A DNA stretch of 64,000 nt from an uncultured Parabacteroides sp. GTDB lineage: Bacteria; Bacteroidota; Bacteroidia; Bacteroidales; Tannerellaceae. Under the pieces are notes generated by a model. That model was given only the letters and a program-made list of their open reading frames with translations, ran no database searches and was not told where the DNA came from. Location of the stretch: the NCBI GenBank assembly GCA_944325355.1, contig CALUZS010000010.1, forward strand, positions 39,045 through 103,044, read 5' to 3'. The stretch's first letter is position 1. Every line of letters starts with the position of its first letter. Of the stretch, positions 1 through 9,831 are shown one piece after another. A program made the translations under genes and the position numbers.

Positions 1-1
1 C

Positions 2-1600
2 ATAGATGATGGCATAGCGATGGGACACGATGGAATGCTTTATTCGTTGCCGTCTCGTGATATTATCGCCGATAGTATTGAGTATATGGTCAACGCCCAT
101 AAAGCCGATGCGATGATTTGTATCAGTAACTGCGATAAAATCACACCGGGGATGCTTATGGCTGCAATGCGGTTGAATATACCGACAGTATTTGTGTCGG
201 GAGGTCCGATGGAAGCCGGCGAGTGGAATGGACGGCATCTCGATTTAATCGATGCGATGATTGAAGCTGCTGATACATCTGTGAGCGATGCCCAGATAGC
301 CGAGGTCGAGCGTCATGCTTGTCCTGGTTGTGGTTGTTGCTCGGGGATGTTTACCGCTAATTCGATGAACAGCCTGAATGAAGCGATAGGTCTTGCTCTT
401 CCGGGGAACGGTACGATTGTGGCTACACACATCAACAGGCTGCGGCTTTTTAAAGATGCAGCCGAGCTAATCGTAAAGAATGCATATAAATATTACCAGG
501 ATGGTGATGCTTCGGTCTTGCCGCGCAGCATTGCAACAAGACAAGCTTTCCTGAATGCGATGTCTCTCGATATAGCGATGGGTGGTTCCACAAATACCGT
601 CTTGCATTTGTTGGCAGTGGCTCAGGAGGCCGGGGTGGATTTTTCGATGGATGATATTGACATGTTGTCGAGGAAAATACCGTGTCTCTGTAAAGTGGCC
701 CCGAATACGCAGAAATATCATATACAGGATGTGAATCGTGCCGGCGGAATTATTTCTATAATGAATGAGCTGTTGAAAGCCGGACTGGTGGACGGTTCAG
801 TCAAACGGGTAGACGGTTTGACGTTGGCTCAGGCGGCAGACCGTTATGCGATAACCTCAGACCATGTGATGGATACGGCAATTCAAAAATGTAAGAGTGC
901 TGCGGGAAATAAGTTCTGTCTCCGGATGGGTATGCAAGAGAATTATTATGAAACGCTTGATACCGACCGCGCGTCAGGATGTATCCGGGATATTGAGCAT
1001 GCCTATTCGAAAGATGGCGGTCTTGCCGTATTGAAAGGAAATATTGCTGAAGACGGATGCGTAGTGAAGACGGCAGGTGTGGACGAAAGTATTTGGAAGT
1101 TTTCAGGAACTGCTAAAGTGTTCGATTCGCAAGAATCTGCTTGTGATGGTATTCTTAATGGCGAGGTTCAGTCTGGCGATGTTGTCGTAGTCGTTTATGA
1201 AGGGCCGAAGGGCGGACCGGGTATGCAGGAGATGCTATATCCTACTTCCTATATTAAAAGCCGTCATTTGGGAAAAGAGTGTGCTTTGATTACAGACGGG
1301 CGTTTTAGCGGAGGAACATCTGGCCTGTCAATAGGGCATGTTTCTCCGGAAGCAGCTGCAGGTGGTGCAATTGGGCTGGTTAGGAATGGAGATATCATTG
1401 AAATAGATATTCCGGCACGTCGCATAAATGTGAAACTGACAGACGAGGAATTGGCTACCCGTCGTCGGGAAGAAGAGATGCGTGGGAATAAGGCTTTTAC
1501 ACCTCCTTGCCGCAAACGAGAAGTTTCGAAAGCTCTAAAGGCGTATGCTAAAATGGTTAGTTCGGCAGATAAAGGCGGTGTCCGGATTGTTGAAGATTGA
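2..1600 (+). CDS. ilvD: Dihydroxy-acid dehydratase, 5' end cut by window edge
   Basis: Iron-sulfur dehydratase that converts dihydroxy-isovalerate and dihydroxy-methylvalerate to the keto acids that precede valine and isoleucine. The reading frame is already open at base 2 ([12 protein letters not shown]), so the internal ATG at 20 is not the start; about 70 N-terminal residues lie outside the window. Visible family motifs include [24 protein letters not shown] (cluster cysteines) and the C-terminal [20 protein letters not shown]. It is the first visible gene of an ilvD-ilvB-ilvN-thioesterase-ilvC operon and ends 23 bases before ilvB. Confidence 0.97.
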   Translation: MDDGIAMGHDGMLYSLPSRDIIADSIEYMVNAHKADAMICISNCDKITPGMLMAAMRLNIPTVFVSGGPMEAGEWNGRHLDLIDAMIEAADTSVSDAQIAEVERHACPGCGCCSGMFTANSMNSLNEAIGLALPGNGTIVATHINRLRLFKDAAELIVKNAYKYYQDGDASVLPRSIATRQAFLNAMSLDIAMGGSTNTVLHLLAVAQEAGVDFSMDDIDMLSRKIPCLCKVAPNTQKYHIQDVNRAGGIISIMNELLKAGLVDGSVKRVDGLTLAQAADRYAITSDHVMDTAIQKCKSAAGNKFCLRMGMQENYYETLDTDRASGCIRDIEHAYSKDGGLAVLKGNIAEDGCVVKTAGVDESIWKFSGTAKVFDSQESACDGILNGEVQSGDVVVVVYEGPKGGPGMQEMLYPTSYIKSRHLGKECALITDGRFSGGTSGLSIGHVSPEAAAGGAIGLVRNGDIIEIDIPARRINVKLTDEELATRRREEEMRGNKAFTPPCRKREVSKALKAYAKMVSSADKGGVRIVED

Positions 1601-1623
1601 TGAAAATAAAAAAGGAAAATATA

Positions 1624-3318
1624 ATGACAGAAGAATATATAACAGGTGCAGAAGCATTGATGCGTTCCCTTGAACGTCAAGGGGTGGATACTTTGTTCGG
1701 TTATCCTGGCGGTTCTATTATTCCAGTATTCGATGCGCTGTATGACCATCGTGACAAGTTACGTCATGTATTGGTACGTCATGAGCAGGGTGCCGCACAT
1801 GCAGCTCAAGGATATGCACGGGTTTCCGGGAAAGTAGGCGTTTGTTTGGTGACAAGCGGACCGGGAGCTACCAATACGATTACAGGTATTGCCGATGCGA
1901 TGATGGATAGTACGCCGCTTGTTGTGATTGCAGGTCAGGTTGGTACATTATTGCTTGGAACGGATGCCTTTCAGGAAGTGGATTTGGTAGGAGTCACCCA
2001 ACCGATTTCCAAATGGAGTTACCAGATACGTCGAGCGGAAGATGTGGCTTGGGCTGTAGCACGTGCTTTTTATATCGCAGGAAGTGGTCGATGTGGTCCG
2101 GTGGTTCTCGATTTTGCGAAAAATGCTCAAGTAGAGAAAACCGTATATAAACCTACGGTAGTAGATTTTATCCGCAGTTATGAGCCGGTTCCAGATACAG
2201 ACCAGGCAAGTGTGGAGAAAGCTGTTAAGCTTATCGATGAAGCGGAGCGCCCGTTGGTGCTTGTCGGCCATGGCGTTGAACTGGGAAATGCGCAGAAAGA
2301 GCTGCAAATGTTTGTTGAAAAGGCAGATGCACCTTGTGGTTGTACGCTTTTAGGGCTTTCGGCTTTGCCAACATCCCATCGGTTGAATAAAGGAATGCTG
2401 GGAATGCATGGGAATTTGGGACCGAATGTGAAGACAAACGAGTGTGATGTGCTGATAGCGGTAGGTATGCGGTTTGACGACCGGGTTACCGGAAACTTGG
2501 ATTCGTATGCACGTCAGGCAAAAATTATTCATTTGGATATTGATCCTTCGGAAATCAACAAGAATGTAAAGGTTGATGTTGCCATTTTGGGCGATTGCAA
2601 GCAGACCATATCTCTTTTGTCGCAGAAAATACGGAAAAATAGCCACACTGAATGGATAGATAGCTTTAAAAAATATGAAGAAGAGGAGTATAAATCAGTT
2701 ATCAGCAAAGAGCTCTTCCCTGCATCCGGTCCGTTGAATATGGGCGAGGTTGTACGGGCGGTCAGCGATGCCGTAAACGATGACGCTGTTCTTGTTACGG
2801 ATGTGGGACAGAACCAGATGATGGCAGCACGCTATTTCCGGTATAAAAAAGAGCGCAGTATTGTTACTTCAGGAGGATTGGGTACGATGGGATTCGGTTT
2901 GCCGGCTGCTATCGGTGCAACTTTCGGACAGGAGCGGACGGTCTGTGTGTTCATGGGAGATGGTGGTTTGCAAATGAACCTGCAGGAATTGGGTACGGTA
3001 ATGGAACAGCAGGCTCCGGTGAAGATGATTTTGTTGAATAATAATTACCTGGGTAATGTGCGGCAGTGGCAGGCAATGTTTTTTAACCACCGGTATTCCT
3101 TTACTCCAATGCTCAATCCCGATTATATGAAAATCATGTCTGCATATGGAATCCCTGCAAGGCGGGTGATGAGCCGGGACGAACTGGCGGATGCAGTCAA
3201 AGAGATGTTGTCGACCAAAGGGGCTTTTTTCCTTGAAGCGTGCGTTATTGAAGAGGGAAATGTCTTGCCAATGACACCTCCCGGAGCGTCGGTAAATTAT
3301 ATGTTGCTGGATTGTTAA
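1624..3318 (+). CDS. ilvB: Acetolactate synthase large (catalytic) subunit
   Basis: Thiamine diphosphate enzyme that condenses pyruvate with pyruvate or 2-oxobutyrate, the first step of branched-chain amino acid synthesis. The N-terminal domain has VRHEQGAAHAAQGYAR, with the catalytic Glu, and GPGATNTITGIADAMMD. The middle is the FAD-binding domain, and the C-terminal ThDP motif is GDGGLQMN...LLNNNYLG. The 564-residue length is normal. I chose ATG 1624 (MTEEYITGAEALMRSL) because homologues begin there and AAAAAAGGAAAA precedes it. A longer frame from TTG 1597 or ATG 1600 overlaps the ilvD stop and adds only a lysine-rich tail. Confidence 0.97.
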   Translation: MTEEYITGAEALMRSLERQGVDTLFGYPGGSIIPVFDALYDHRDKLRHVLVRHEQGAAHAAQGYARVSGKVGVCLVTSGPGATNTITGIADAMMDSTPLVVIAGQVGTLLLGTDAFQEVDLVGVTQPISKWSYQIRRAEDVAWAVARAFYIAGSGRCGPVVLDFAKNAQVEKTVYKPTVVDFIRSYEPVPDTDQASVEKAVKLIDEAERPLVLVGHGVELGNAQKELQMFVEKADAPCGCTLLGLSALPTSHRLNKGMLGMHGNLGPNVKTNECDVLIAVGMRFDDRVTGNLDSYARQAKIIHLDIDPSEINKNVKVDVAILGDCKQTISLLSQKIRKNSHTEWIDSFKKYEEEEYKSVISKELFPASGPLNMGEVVRAVSDAVNDDAVLVTDVGQNQMMAARYFRYKKERSIVTSGGLGTMGFGLPAAIGATFGQERTVCVFMGDGGLQMNLQELGTVMEQQAPVKMILLNNNYLGNVRQWQAMFFNHRYSFTPMLNPDYMKIMSAYGIPARRVMSRDELADAVKEMLSTKGAFFLEACVIEEGNVLPMTPPGASVNYMLLDC

Positions 3319-3330
3319 CAAAAATAGGAT

Positions 3331-3891
3331 ATGGATAAAACATTATATACATTGATTGTCTATTCTGAGAATATCGCCGGTTTGTTGAATCAGGTTACGG
3401 CTGTGTTTACAAGGCGGCAGATAAACATAGAAAGTCTGAATGTCTCAGCTTCTTCGATTGATGGTGTCCATAAATATACCATTACAGCATGGACCGATGA
3501 GGACACGATAAAGAAAGTGGTAAAGCAGATTGAGAAAAAAATAGATGTTTTGCAGGCCCATTACTTTACCGACGATGAAATTTTCCTGCAAGAAATAGCT
3601 CTGTATAAAATATCGACACCCGAACTGCAATCGAATGCGAATGTCTCGAAGATTATCCGCCGTTACAATGCGCGGATAGTAGAAGTTAATTCTGTCTATT
3701 CGATTGTGGAAAAACCGGGTCTGACGGAAGAGATCATCGCCTTGTATAAGGAGTTGCAGGAAGCCGGTTGCGTCTTGCAGTATGTCCGTTCCGGTCGGAT
3801 TGCGATAACCAAAAGTCGTGTGGAACGTATTAACGAATTCCTTGCCGGCAGGGAAGAGAAACATCGTCATTGTTATAATGATTTGAATTAG
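3331..3891 (+). CDS. ilvN: Acetolactate synthase small (regulatory) subunit
   Basis: ACT-domain subunit that binds IlvB and gives it valine feedback sensitivity. The N-terminal ACT domain is visible as YSENIAGLLNQVTAVFTRR followed by QINIESLNVS. A second, ACT-like C-terminal half follows. At 186 residues it resembles IlvH-type long small subunits, not the short E. coli IlvN. It begins 12 bases after ilvB, and the thioesterase gene starts 16 bases after its stop, so translation is probably coupled within the operon. Confidence 0.93.
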   Translation: MDKTLYTLIVYSENIAGLLNQVTAVFTRRQINIESLNVSASSIDGVHKYTITAWTDEDTIKKVVKQIEKKIDVLQAHYFTDDEIFLQEIALYKISTPELQSNANVSKIIRRYNARIVEVNSVYSIVEKPGLTEEIIALYKELQEAGCVLQYVRSGRIAITKSRVERINEFLAGREEKHRHCYNDLN

Positions 3892-3907
3892 CATAGGATT
3901 GGATGTC

Positions 3908-4633
3908 ATGGATAAAGTCGGTCTGTTTACTTTTACGGTAGAGCCTTATCTGACGGATTTCCGCGGACAGGTTACTTTGGCGATGCTTGGAAACTACTTG
4001 ATTCATGCAGCATCGAACCATGCAGCGTGCCGGGGATTTGGGTTTGATGACATGACGGAGAACCATACGGCATGGGTCTTGTCCCGTTTGGCAATAGAAA
4101 TGCAGGATTATCCGCGTTCGGGAGCGTCGGTTTCTCTTTATACTTGGATAGAAGGTGCGGGAAAATTGTTCACCAGCCGTTGTTTTGAATTTGTGGACGG
4201 AAAAGGGAAAACTTTCGGGTATGCCCGTTCTGTCTGGGCGGCAATCGATATTCGGACAAGACGTCCAACCTTGCTGGATGTCGAAGAATTGAATCGGTAT
4301 ATCGTTGAGCGTCCGTGTCCGATAGCGACCCCGAAGAAAATTCCTCCGGTGGAAGCGCAGGTGAATGGTATTCCCTATACAGTGAAATATAGCGATTTGG
4401 ATATAAATGGGCATTTAAACAGCATCAAATATATTGAACATTTGCTGGATTTGTTTGATTTGGAACGGTTCAAGCAGAAACAAATCGAGCGTTTCGAAAT
4501 CGCTTATTTGTCGGAAGGACGCTATGGAATGGAACTTTCGTTGCATTCCATGGAAGTTTCGTCAGATCATTATCGGATGGCGATATGCAATGACGGTAAG
4601 GCAATATGCCGCGCTGAAGTTGTTTGGAAATGA
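3908..4633 (+). CDS. Acyl-[acyl-carrier-protein] thioesterase
   Basis: Predicted cytosolic thioesterase of the plant FatA/FatB type that hydrolyses acyl-ACP to release a fatty acid. It is a double hot-dog protein of 241 residues. The second half carries DLDINGHLNSIKYIEHLLD, matching the D-x-N-x-H-x-N...Y signature that includes the catalytic Asn and His. I used ATG 3908 (MDKVGLFTFTVEPYLTD); an in-frame TTG at 3899 adds three residues. Its place between ilvN and ilvC suggests a link between branched-chain keto acids and membrane fatty acids, since branched acyl primers come from the same pathway. That link is inference. Confidence 0.88.
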   Translation: MDKVGLFTFTVEPYLTDFRGQVTLAMLGNYLIHAASNHAACRGFGFDDMTENHTAWVLSRLAIEMQDYPRSGASVSLYTWIEGAGKLFTSRCFEFVDGKGKTFGYARSVWAAIDIRTRRPTLLDVEELNRYIVERPCPIATPKKIPPVEAQVNGIPYTVKYSDLDINGHLNSIKYIEHLLDLFDLERFKQKQIERFEIAYLSEGRYGMELSLHSMEVSSDHYRMAICNDGKAICRAEVVWK

Positions 4634-4677
4634 AAGTTAAGTATTAAGTATAACACTCATTAAAATTTTTTACAAAA

Positions 4678-5721
4678 ATGGCAGTTATAAATTTCGGCGG
4701 TGTTGACGAGAATGTTGTTACCCGCGAAGAATTTCCTTTGGAAAAAGCAAGAGAAGTATTGAAAGATGAAGTAATCGCCGTCTTGGGCTATGGTGTACAA
4801 GGTCCGGGACAGAGCTTGAATCTTCGAGATAATGGTTTTAATGTGATTGTAGGACAGAGACCCGGGAAAACTTACGACAAGGCTGTGGCTGATGGCTGGG
4901 TTCCGGGTGAGACATTGTTCGGCATAGAAGAAGCTTGTGAAAAAGCAACTATCATACAGGTTCTTCTGTCGGATGCTGCACAAATACAGTGCTGGCCGAT
5001 AATAAAGAAACATTTGACAGCAGGTAAAGCGCTTTATTTCTCTCACGGTTTTGCTATTACCTATAACGACCGGACGCATATCGTTCCTCCGGCAGACGTG
5101 GATGTTATTATGATTGCGCCGAAAGGTTCTGGAACCTCTCTCCGACGGATGTTTTTGCAGGGAAGAGGTTTGAATTCAAGTTACGCAATATACCAGGACG
5201 CTACCGGTAAGGCATGGGATCGTGTAGTCGCATTGGGTATCGGTGTTGGTTCCGGTTATTTGTTTGAAACGACATTCAAGAAAGAAGTTTATTCCGACTT
5301 GACCGGTGAACGCGGAACATTAATGGGGGCAATACAGGGATTGTTGTTAGCTCAGTATGAGACGTTGCGTGAACATGGTCACGAGCCTTCGGAAGCATTT
5401 AATGAAACGGTAGAGGAGTTGACACAGTCGTTGATGCCGTTGTTCGCTGAAAACGGAATGGATTGGATGTATGCAAACTGTTCCACTACGGCACAGCGTG
5501 GCGCATTGGATTGGATGGGACCGTTCCATGATGCGGTAAAACCTGTTTTTGAAAAGTTATATAATGAGGTGGCTTGTGGTAATGAAGCTCAACGCTCGAT
5601 AGACACGAACAGCCAGCCGGATTACAGGGAAAAACTGAATGCCGAGCTGAAGGCACTTCATGACAGCGAAATGTGGCGTGCCGGAGCTGTCGTACGGAAA
5701 CTCCGTCCAGAAAACAACTAA
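4678..5721 (+). CDS. ilvC: Ketol-acid reductoisomerase
   Basis: NADPH- and Mg-dependent enzyme that isomerises and reduces acetolactate to dihydroxy-isovalerate, upstream of IlvD in the pathway. The Rossmann motif is GYGVQGPGQSLNLRDNGFNV, with PGQ where many homologues have HAH. The catalytic acidic residues sit in DLTGERGTLMGAIQG and ETVEELTQSLMPLF. At 347 residues it is a short, class I-size enzyme. It lies 44 bases after the thioesterase gene and is followed within 25 bases by a strong intrinsic terminator, so it is the last gene of the ilv operon. Confidence 0.97.
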   Translation: MAVINFGGVDENVVTREEFPLEKAREVLKDEVIAVLGYGVQGPGQSLNLRDNGFNVIVGQRPGKTYDKAVADGWVPGETLFGIEEACEKATIIQVLLSDAAQIQCWPIIKKHLTAGKALYFSHGFAITYNDRTHIVPPADVDVIMIAPKGSGTSLRRMFLQGRGLNSSYAIYQDATGKAWDRVVALGIGVGSGYLFETTFKKEVYSDLTGERGTLMGAIQGLLLAQYETLREHGHEPSEAFNETVEELTQSLMPLFAENGMDWMYANCSTTAQRGALDWMGPFHDAVKPVFEKLYNEVACGNEAQRSIDTNSQPDYREKLNAELKALHDSEMWRAGAVVRKLRPENN

Positions 5722-5743
5722 AATATTCCGGATTTAGAGGAAA

Positions 5744-5783
5744 AGCTGCCTGGTCCCTGTAAGGGACTGGGCAGCTTTTTTTG
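5744..5783 (+). terminator. Intrinsic terminator of the ilv operon
   Basis: The stem AGCTGCC-T-GGTCCCT pairs with AGGGACT-G-GGCAGCT around a three-base loop, and eight T follow. It lies directly after ilvC. Confidence 0.92.
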
Positions 5784-5866
5784 TCTCTTGTCTCCGGGAT
5801 GGTGCTGCCGTTTCCCGGTATTTTCTCCTTTAGTCGGTTTGCAGATTTAAAAAAGTGTCCGACCGA

Positions 5867-5896
5867 TTGCTTTTATTGTCAGAAAGGTTATCTTTG
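5867..5896 (+). promoter_or_regulatory. Bacteroidetes-type promoter of the phosphoesterase gene
   Basis: TTG at 5867-5869 lies 19 bases before TATCTTTG at 5889-5896, matching the -33/-7 promoter consensus of this phylum. The gene starts at 5934, which gives a leader of about 30 bases. Confidence 0.75.
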
Positions 5897-5933
5897 TTGG
5901 TAGTATTAATCATTAAAAAAATAAGATAGTTTG

Positions 5934-7100
5934 ATGAAAAGTTTACGAAGTTTATTGACTTGTCTGATGCTGTTCTCAGTCTTTTCTGCGTTTGCAGAAG
6001 AGGGATTCCGCTTGTCCCATGACCCCTACTTGCAGAATCTCGGAACAGATGAAGTGACAATTGTTTGGGTTGCCAACAAACCGTCCGTTGGATGGGTGGA
6101 GCTTGCTCCTGATGGTGACGAGTCGTTTTACAGTGAGGCGTGGCCCCGTTTTTTCGATACGAAGAATGGTATAAAACGGGCTACAAAGGTACATTCCGTG
6201 CGTATTACAGGGCTGAAGCCGGGAACGCGCTACCGTTATCGTGTTTATTCACAGGAAGTGGTCGAACATACCGGTTACTTTGTCCAGTATGGCGCAATCG
6301 CGGCTACCAATGTCTACTCTAAGAAACCGTTGAGTTTTAAGACCAACGATTATAATAAGCCGGATGTTTCGTTTGCCGTAGTTAATGATATTCATGGGAA
6401 CAACCGCTTGCTGGAGAATCTGCTCAAGCAGTGCGATAAGGAGACTACCGATTTGGTCTTTTTTAATGGCGATATGATTTCAATTGCCGATAAGGAGGAG
6501 GATTATTTCAACGGTTTCATGGATAAAGCGACCCAATTGTTCGCTTCTGAGATTCCTATGTATTATGTCAGGGGAAACCATGAGACGCGCGGCTCGTTTG
6601 CTACCTCTTTTCAAGATTATTTTTCTCCCCGGGTGGAGACTATTTATCAGGTATTCCGGCAGGGACCGGTCTGTTTTGTAATGTTGGATTGTGGAGAGGA
6701 TAAGCCCGATACGGATTTGGAATATTACGGCATTACCGCTTACGACGAGTACCGGACAGAACAGGCGGCATGGTTGAAAAACATATTGGAAAGCCCCATC
6801 TATAAGGATGCTCCGTATAAAGTGATTTTATGCCACATGCCGGGTATCGGTGATTGGCACGGAGAGCGTGATATTGCCAAGAAATTTATTCCGCTTATCA
6901 ATAATGCAGCCCCCGATGTTATGTTAAGCGGTCACTATCACCGTTATACGCGTCACGAACCGAATGACAAAGTGTCTTTTCCGTTGATTGTCAATGCTAA
7001 TAATATGCTGATTAAAGGCGAGGTAAAGGGCAATGCGCTGACATTAACGGTATACGACCAACAAGGAAAGATGGTTGACCGGTTTGAAATAAAGAAGTAA
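5934..7100 (+). CDS. Secreted calcineurin-like metallophosphoesterase
   Basis: Exported phosphohydrolase of the purple acid phosphatase type; the substrate is unknown. A signal peptide (MKSLRSLLTCLMLFSVFSAFA) is followed by an N-terminal fibronectin-like phosphatase domain (HDPYLQNLGTDEVTIVWVAN). The dinuclear-metal domain then shows VVNDIHG, NGDMIS, VRGNHETRG, CHMPG and SGHYHRY. DIHG replaces the more usual DxH form, with Asp and His kept. The start is ATG 5934; the preceding TTG 5931 is unlikely. It is monocistronic, with its own promoter at 5867-5896, and converges on the NUDIX gene with only a 30-base gap. Confidence 0.9.
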   Translation: MKSLRSLLTCLMLFSVFSAFAEEGFRLSHDPYLQNLGTDEVTIVWVANKPSVGWVELAPDGDESFYSEAWPRFFDTKNGIKRATKVHSVRITGLKPGTRYRYRVYSQEVVEHTGYFVQYGAIAATNVYSKKPLSFKTNDYNKPDVSFAVVNDIHGNNRLLENLLKQCDKETTDLVFFNGDMISIADKEEDYFNGFMDKATQLFASEIPMYYVRGNHETRGSFATSFQDYFSPRVETIYQVFRQGPVCFVMLDCGEDKPDTDLEYYGITAYDEYRTEQAAWLKNILESPIYKDAPYKVILCHMPGIGDWHGERDIAKKFIPLINNAAPDVMLSGHYHRYTRHEPNDKVSFPLIVNANNMLIKGEVKGNALTLTVYDQQGKMVDRFEIKK

Positions 7101-7130
7101 ACCCGTTTGGTTGGCGGGAATTTTCTCTGG

Positions 7131-7757
7131 TTAATCCAAGTCTGTACAGATTTCTTTTGCCCGGTAAAGTGCCCGCATCCGTAAAATCTCTTCCGGTAAG
7201 ACACGCTCCAAAGAGAGTGGTGGAAGCGAGTCGCATGCGAAAAATCCTTTGTCCTCAATGTCGAAAACCTGATTGAATTCTCCTCCGGCAATTCTGCATG
7301 CAATGAACATTTTGTATACATAAAAAGGAATTGCCGGATGGGGGTGTTTCGACATATCCAATACGGCAAGCAGCCTTTCGGGAACGACTTCAAGTCCGGT
7401 TTCCTCTTTTACCTCTTTTACGGCAACTTCGGCAGGAGAGTAGCCGATATCTGCCCAACCGCCCGGTAGCGACCAGTGTCCGTCGGCGGCTTCTTTAACC
7501 AGTAAAATTTCCTCTTTCTCGTTAAATACCACGGCGCGAATGTCAACTTTTGGTGTCTGGTACTCTTTCATCGGTTTGTAGTTGATGTCTATTTTTTCTT
7601 CCTTGAGACCGGTTTGTAAAGAGGTAATTCGGTTGCTGAGGTCAATTAATTCATGGTAACGCTCAATGTCGTATTCGTCTTTTGAGTATGTCAGCCCGTT
7701 TTGAGCCAATGCCCGGATGCGCAAGGCAATCCGATGTAATTCTTTTGTTTTTCCCAT
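7131..7757 (-). CDS. NUDIX hydrolase with N-terminal NUDIX_N_2-type domain
   Basis: Cytosolic pyrophosphohydrolase acting on an unidentified nucleoside diphosphate-X substrate. The first ~65 residues form a helical domain (KTKELHRIALRIRALAQNGL), typical of NUDIX hydrolases annotated as ADP-ribose pyrophosphatases. The Nudix box is GGWADIGYSPAEVAVKEVKE followed by ETGLEV. The box keeps the metal-binding KEVKEE core, although the canonical RE is KE. I use ATG 7757 (MGKTKEL); an in-frame TTG nine bases upstream is less likely. The protein has 208 residues and no signal peptide. Confidence 0.88.
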   Translation of the reverse strand: MGKTKELHRIALRIRALAQNGLTYSKDEYDIERYHELIDLSNRITSLQTGLKEEKIDINYKPMKEYQTPKVDIRAVVFNEKEEILLVKEAADGHWSLPGGWADIGYSPAEVAVKEVKEETGLEVVPERLLAVLDMSKHPHPAIPFYVYKMFIACRIAGGEFNQVFDIEDKGFFACDSLPPLSLERVLPEEILRMRALYRAKEICTDLD

Positions 7758-7794
7758 AAACGGCAATTAAATTCTGAAATAAATTTAGGCAAAA

Positions 7795-7845
7795 TTGACA
7801 GTGTAAAGATAAAAATGTATCTTTAACGTGTAAATGTATGAAATT
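7795..7845 (+). promoter_or_regulatory. Promoter and conserved start-region repeat, copy 1 (before GH13)
   Basis: TTG at 7795-7797 lies 20 bases before a -7-like box TATCTTTA at 7818-7825. The following bases up to 7845 match the region before the SGNH hydrolase gene (9857-9881) at 24 of 25 positions (7821-7845). The repeat covers the -7 box and the likely first transcribed bases. Confidence 0.6.
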
Positions 7846-7902
7846 AGTTTTAACTTTACATCTTTAAACCTGAAAGAATTATATCCACTTATCTTTAATT
7901 GT

Positions 7903-9759
7903 ATGAAAATAAATCTAAAAGCGTTGATTGTTGTGCCATTATTAATTGTGGTAAGCAATTTTGCAACGGCGGAAAAGAAGCAGGGAGAGATTAGTATTGA
8001 CCCGCCATATTGGTGGGCAGGAATGAAGAATTCAAGTGTTCAGTTGTTGGTGCATTATCCTCAGATTAGAGATACTGAGCCTTCGGTCAGCTATCCGGGA
8101 GTCAGCATAGACAGTGTTGTGCGTCTCGAGAGTCCCAATTATCAGATTATCTATCTGAATGTGAATAAGTCGGTCGCTCCGGGAAAGATGGATATCTTTT
8201 TCAAGTCGGAGGAAAAGTCTTTGGCGGCTAAATATGAACTGAAGAAGCGTGACGGAGTGATGCCTACTCCTTTCTCTTCGGCTGATGTGCTTTATTTGAT
8301 AATGCCCGACCGTTTTGCTGATGGTGATACCACCAACAATGATGTGGATGGACTCAAGTTTCATGCTCCGGTCAACCGTAACGTTCCCAGCGGACGTCAT
8401 GGCGGCGACTTGAAAGGCATAGAGCAGCATTTGAAATATATAGATTCGCTCGGCGTGACGGCAATATGGCTTAATCCGGTGCTTGAGAATGATATGCCCG
8501 GCGGCTCTTACCATGGGTACGCTATTACCGATTATTATAAGGTGGATCCGCGGCTTGGCAGTAATGAAGATTATGCTTCGCTTATCGCAAAAGCTCATGA
8601 TTGCGGCTTGAAAGTGGTGATGGATATGATATTCAATCATAGTGGCAGCGAACATCCATGGATGCATGACAAGCCATCTTCCGACTGGTATAACCACCCC
8701 GATGGCAATGTGATGACAAATTTCCGCCTGTCGACCATCAATGATCCATATGCCAGTGAGTATGATTATGACCGTACGGTGAAAGGCTGGTTTGTCTCTG
8801 CAATGCCGGACTTGAACCAATCCAATCCGCATGTGATGAAATATTTGATACAAAACTCTATCTGGTGGATTGAATATAGCAAAATCGATGGTATAAGAAT
8901 GGATACTTACCCGTATGCTGATATGAAGCCGATGGCGCAATGGATAAAGGATGTGCAACTGGAATACCCGGGATATAACATTGTGGGTGAATGTTGGTAC
9001 AACGATGTTGCGGGCACTGCATTTTGGCAGGGCGAAAGCCGCCTGAACACTGTGGGCAATCCTGTATTACCTACAGTGATGGATTTTCCAACTATGATCA
9101 TCGCTAACGCAGCTTTTCATGGTGATACTAAAGTAAATGGAAAAGGTTTGAACGAGATATACAACCGACTGTCGCTTGATTACCTGTATGCCGACCCGCA
9201 ACGTGTGCTTACTTTCCTTGATAATCATGATTCAGACCGCTTTTTGTTAGAGATGCCATCCGATCTTGGTTCGTGGAAGCAAGCCGTGGTTTTTCTGCTT
9301 ACTACGCGTGGCATTCCGCAATTGTATTATGGCACTGAGTTGCTTATGAATGGTACAAAGCATCGATCTGACGGTGATGTGCGCCGCGATATGCCCGGTG
9401 GTTTTCCGGGGGATACCCATAATGAATTTACGGTAGCAGGTCGCAGCAAGTTGCAAAACGAGGCATACGATTTTTTAAGTCGCATTGCGCATTGGCGTCG
9501 CGGTAATGACGTGATAGCGCGCGGAACGCTTAAGCATTTCATACCCGATAACGGCATATATGTGTATGAGCGGAGCTACAAAGGGAAGCGTGTAATAGTA
9601 GTAATGAACGGTACTGACAGCGAACTTGACGTAGATATGTCGATATACCGTGAAATAATGCAGCCGGGACAGTCGTTCAAGGATGTGGTCAGCGGCAGTG
9701 AAGTCACAATATTGCCCAAGATGAAGTTTTCACCGCGTGCCGTATACATATTAGAATAG
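7903..9759 (+). CDS. Secreted GH13 alpha-amylase family enzyme (SusA/neopullulanase-like)
   Basis: Glycosidase that should cleave alpha-1,4-linked glucans or maltodextrins outside the cytoplasm. Signal peptide MKINLKALIVVPLLIVVSNF is followed by a cyclomaltodextrinase-type N-terminal domain (IDPPYWWAGMKNSSVQLLVH), the TIM barrel and a C-terminal beta domain. Conserved GH13 regions are DMIFNHSG, GIRMDTYPYAD (nucleophile Asp), GECWY (acid/base Glu) and FLDNHDSDR. The 618-residue length matches the SusA type. ATG 7903 is chosen because the upstream in-frame codons from 7834 give no signal peptide and overlap the promoter-proximal repeat. No susC/D genes are adjacent. Confidence 0.93.
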   Translation: MKINLKALIVVPLLIVVSNFATAEKKQGEISIDPPYWWAGMKNSSVQLLVHYPQIRDTEPSVSYPGVSIDSVVRLESPNYQIIYLNVNKSVAPGKMDIFFKSEEKSLAAKYELKKRDGVMPTPFSSADVLYLIMPDRFADGDTTNNDVDGLKFHAPVNRNVPSGRHGGDLKGIEQHLKYIDSLGVTAIWLNPVLENDMPGGSYHGYAITDYYKVDPRLGSNEDYASLIAKAHDCGLKVVMDMIFNHSGSEHPWMHDKPSSDWYNHPDGNVMTNFRLSTINDPYASEYDYDRTVKGWFVSAMPDLNQSNPHVMKYLIQNSIWWIEYSKIDGIRMDTYPYADMKPMAQWIKDVQLEYPGYNIVGECWYNDVAGTAFWQGESRLNTVGNPVLPTVMDFPTMIIANAAFHGDTKVNGKGLNEIYNRLSLDYLYADPQRVLTFLDNHDSDRFLLEMPSDLGSWKQAVVFLLTTRGIPQLYYGTELLMNGTKHRSDGDVRRDMPGGFPGDTHNEFTVAGRSKLQNEAYDFLSRIAHWRRGNDVIARGTLKHFIPDNGIYVYERSYKGKRVIVVMNGTDSELDVDMSIYREIMQPGQSFKDVVSGSEVTILPKMKFSPRAVYILE

Positions 9760-9831
9760 CGCGAACAGCGGAAAAATGACCGTAGAAGTACAAATCTGCC
9801 GGATACTATATTAAGATGGATTCAAGAGGAA

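Noticed and set aside
1597..1623. Longer ilvB start overlapping the ilvD stop
   Set aside because: Adds nine residues (MMKIKKENI) not seen in relatives and would remove the purine-rich sequence that precedes ATG 1624.
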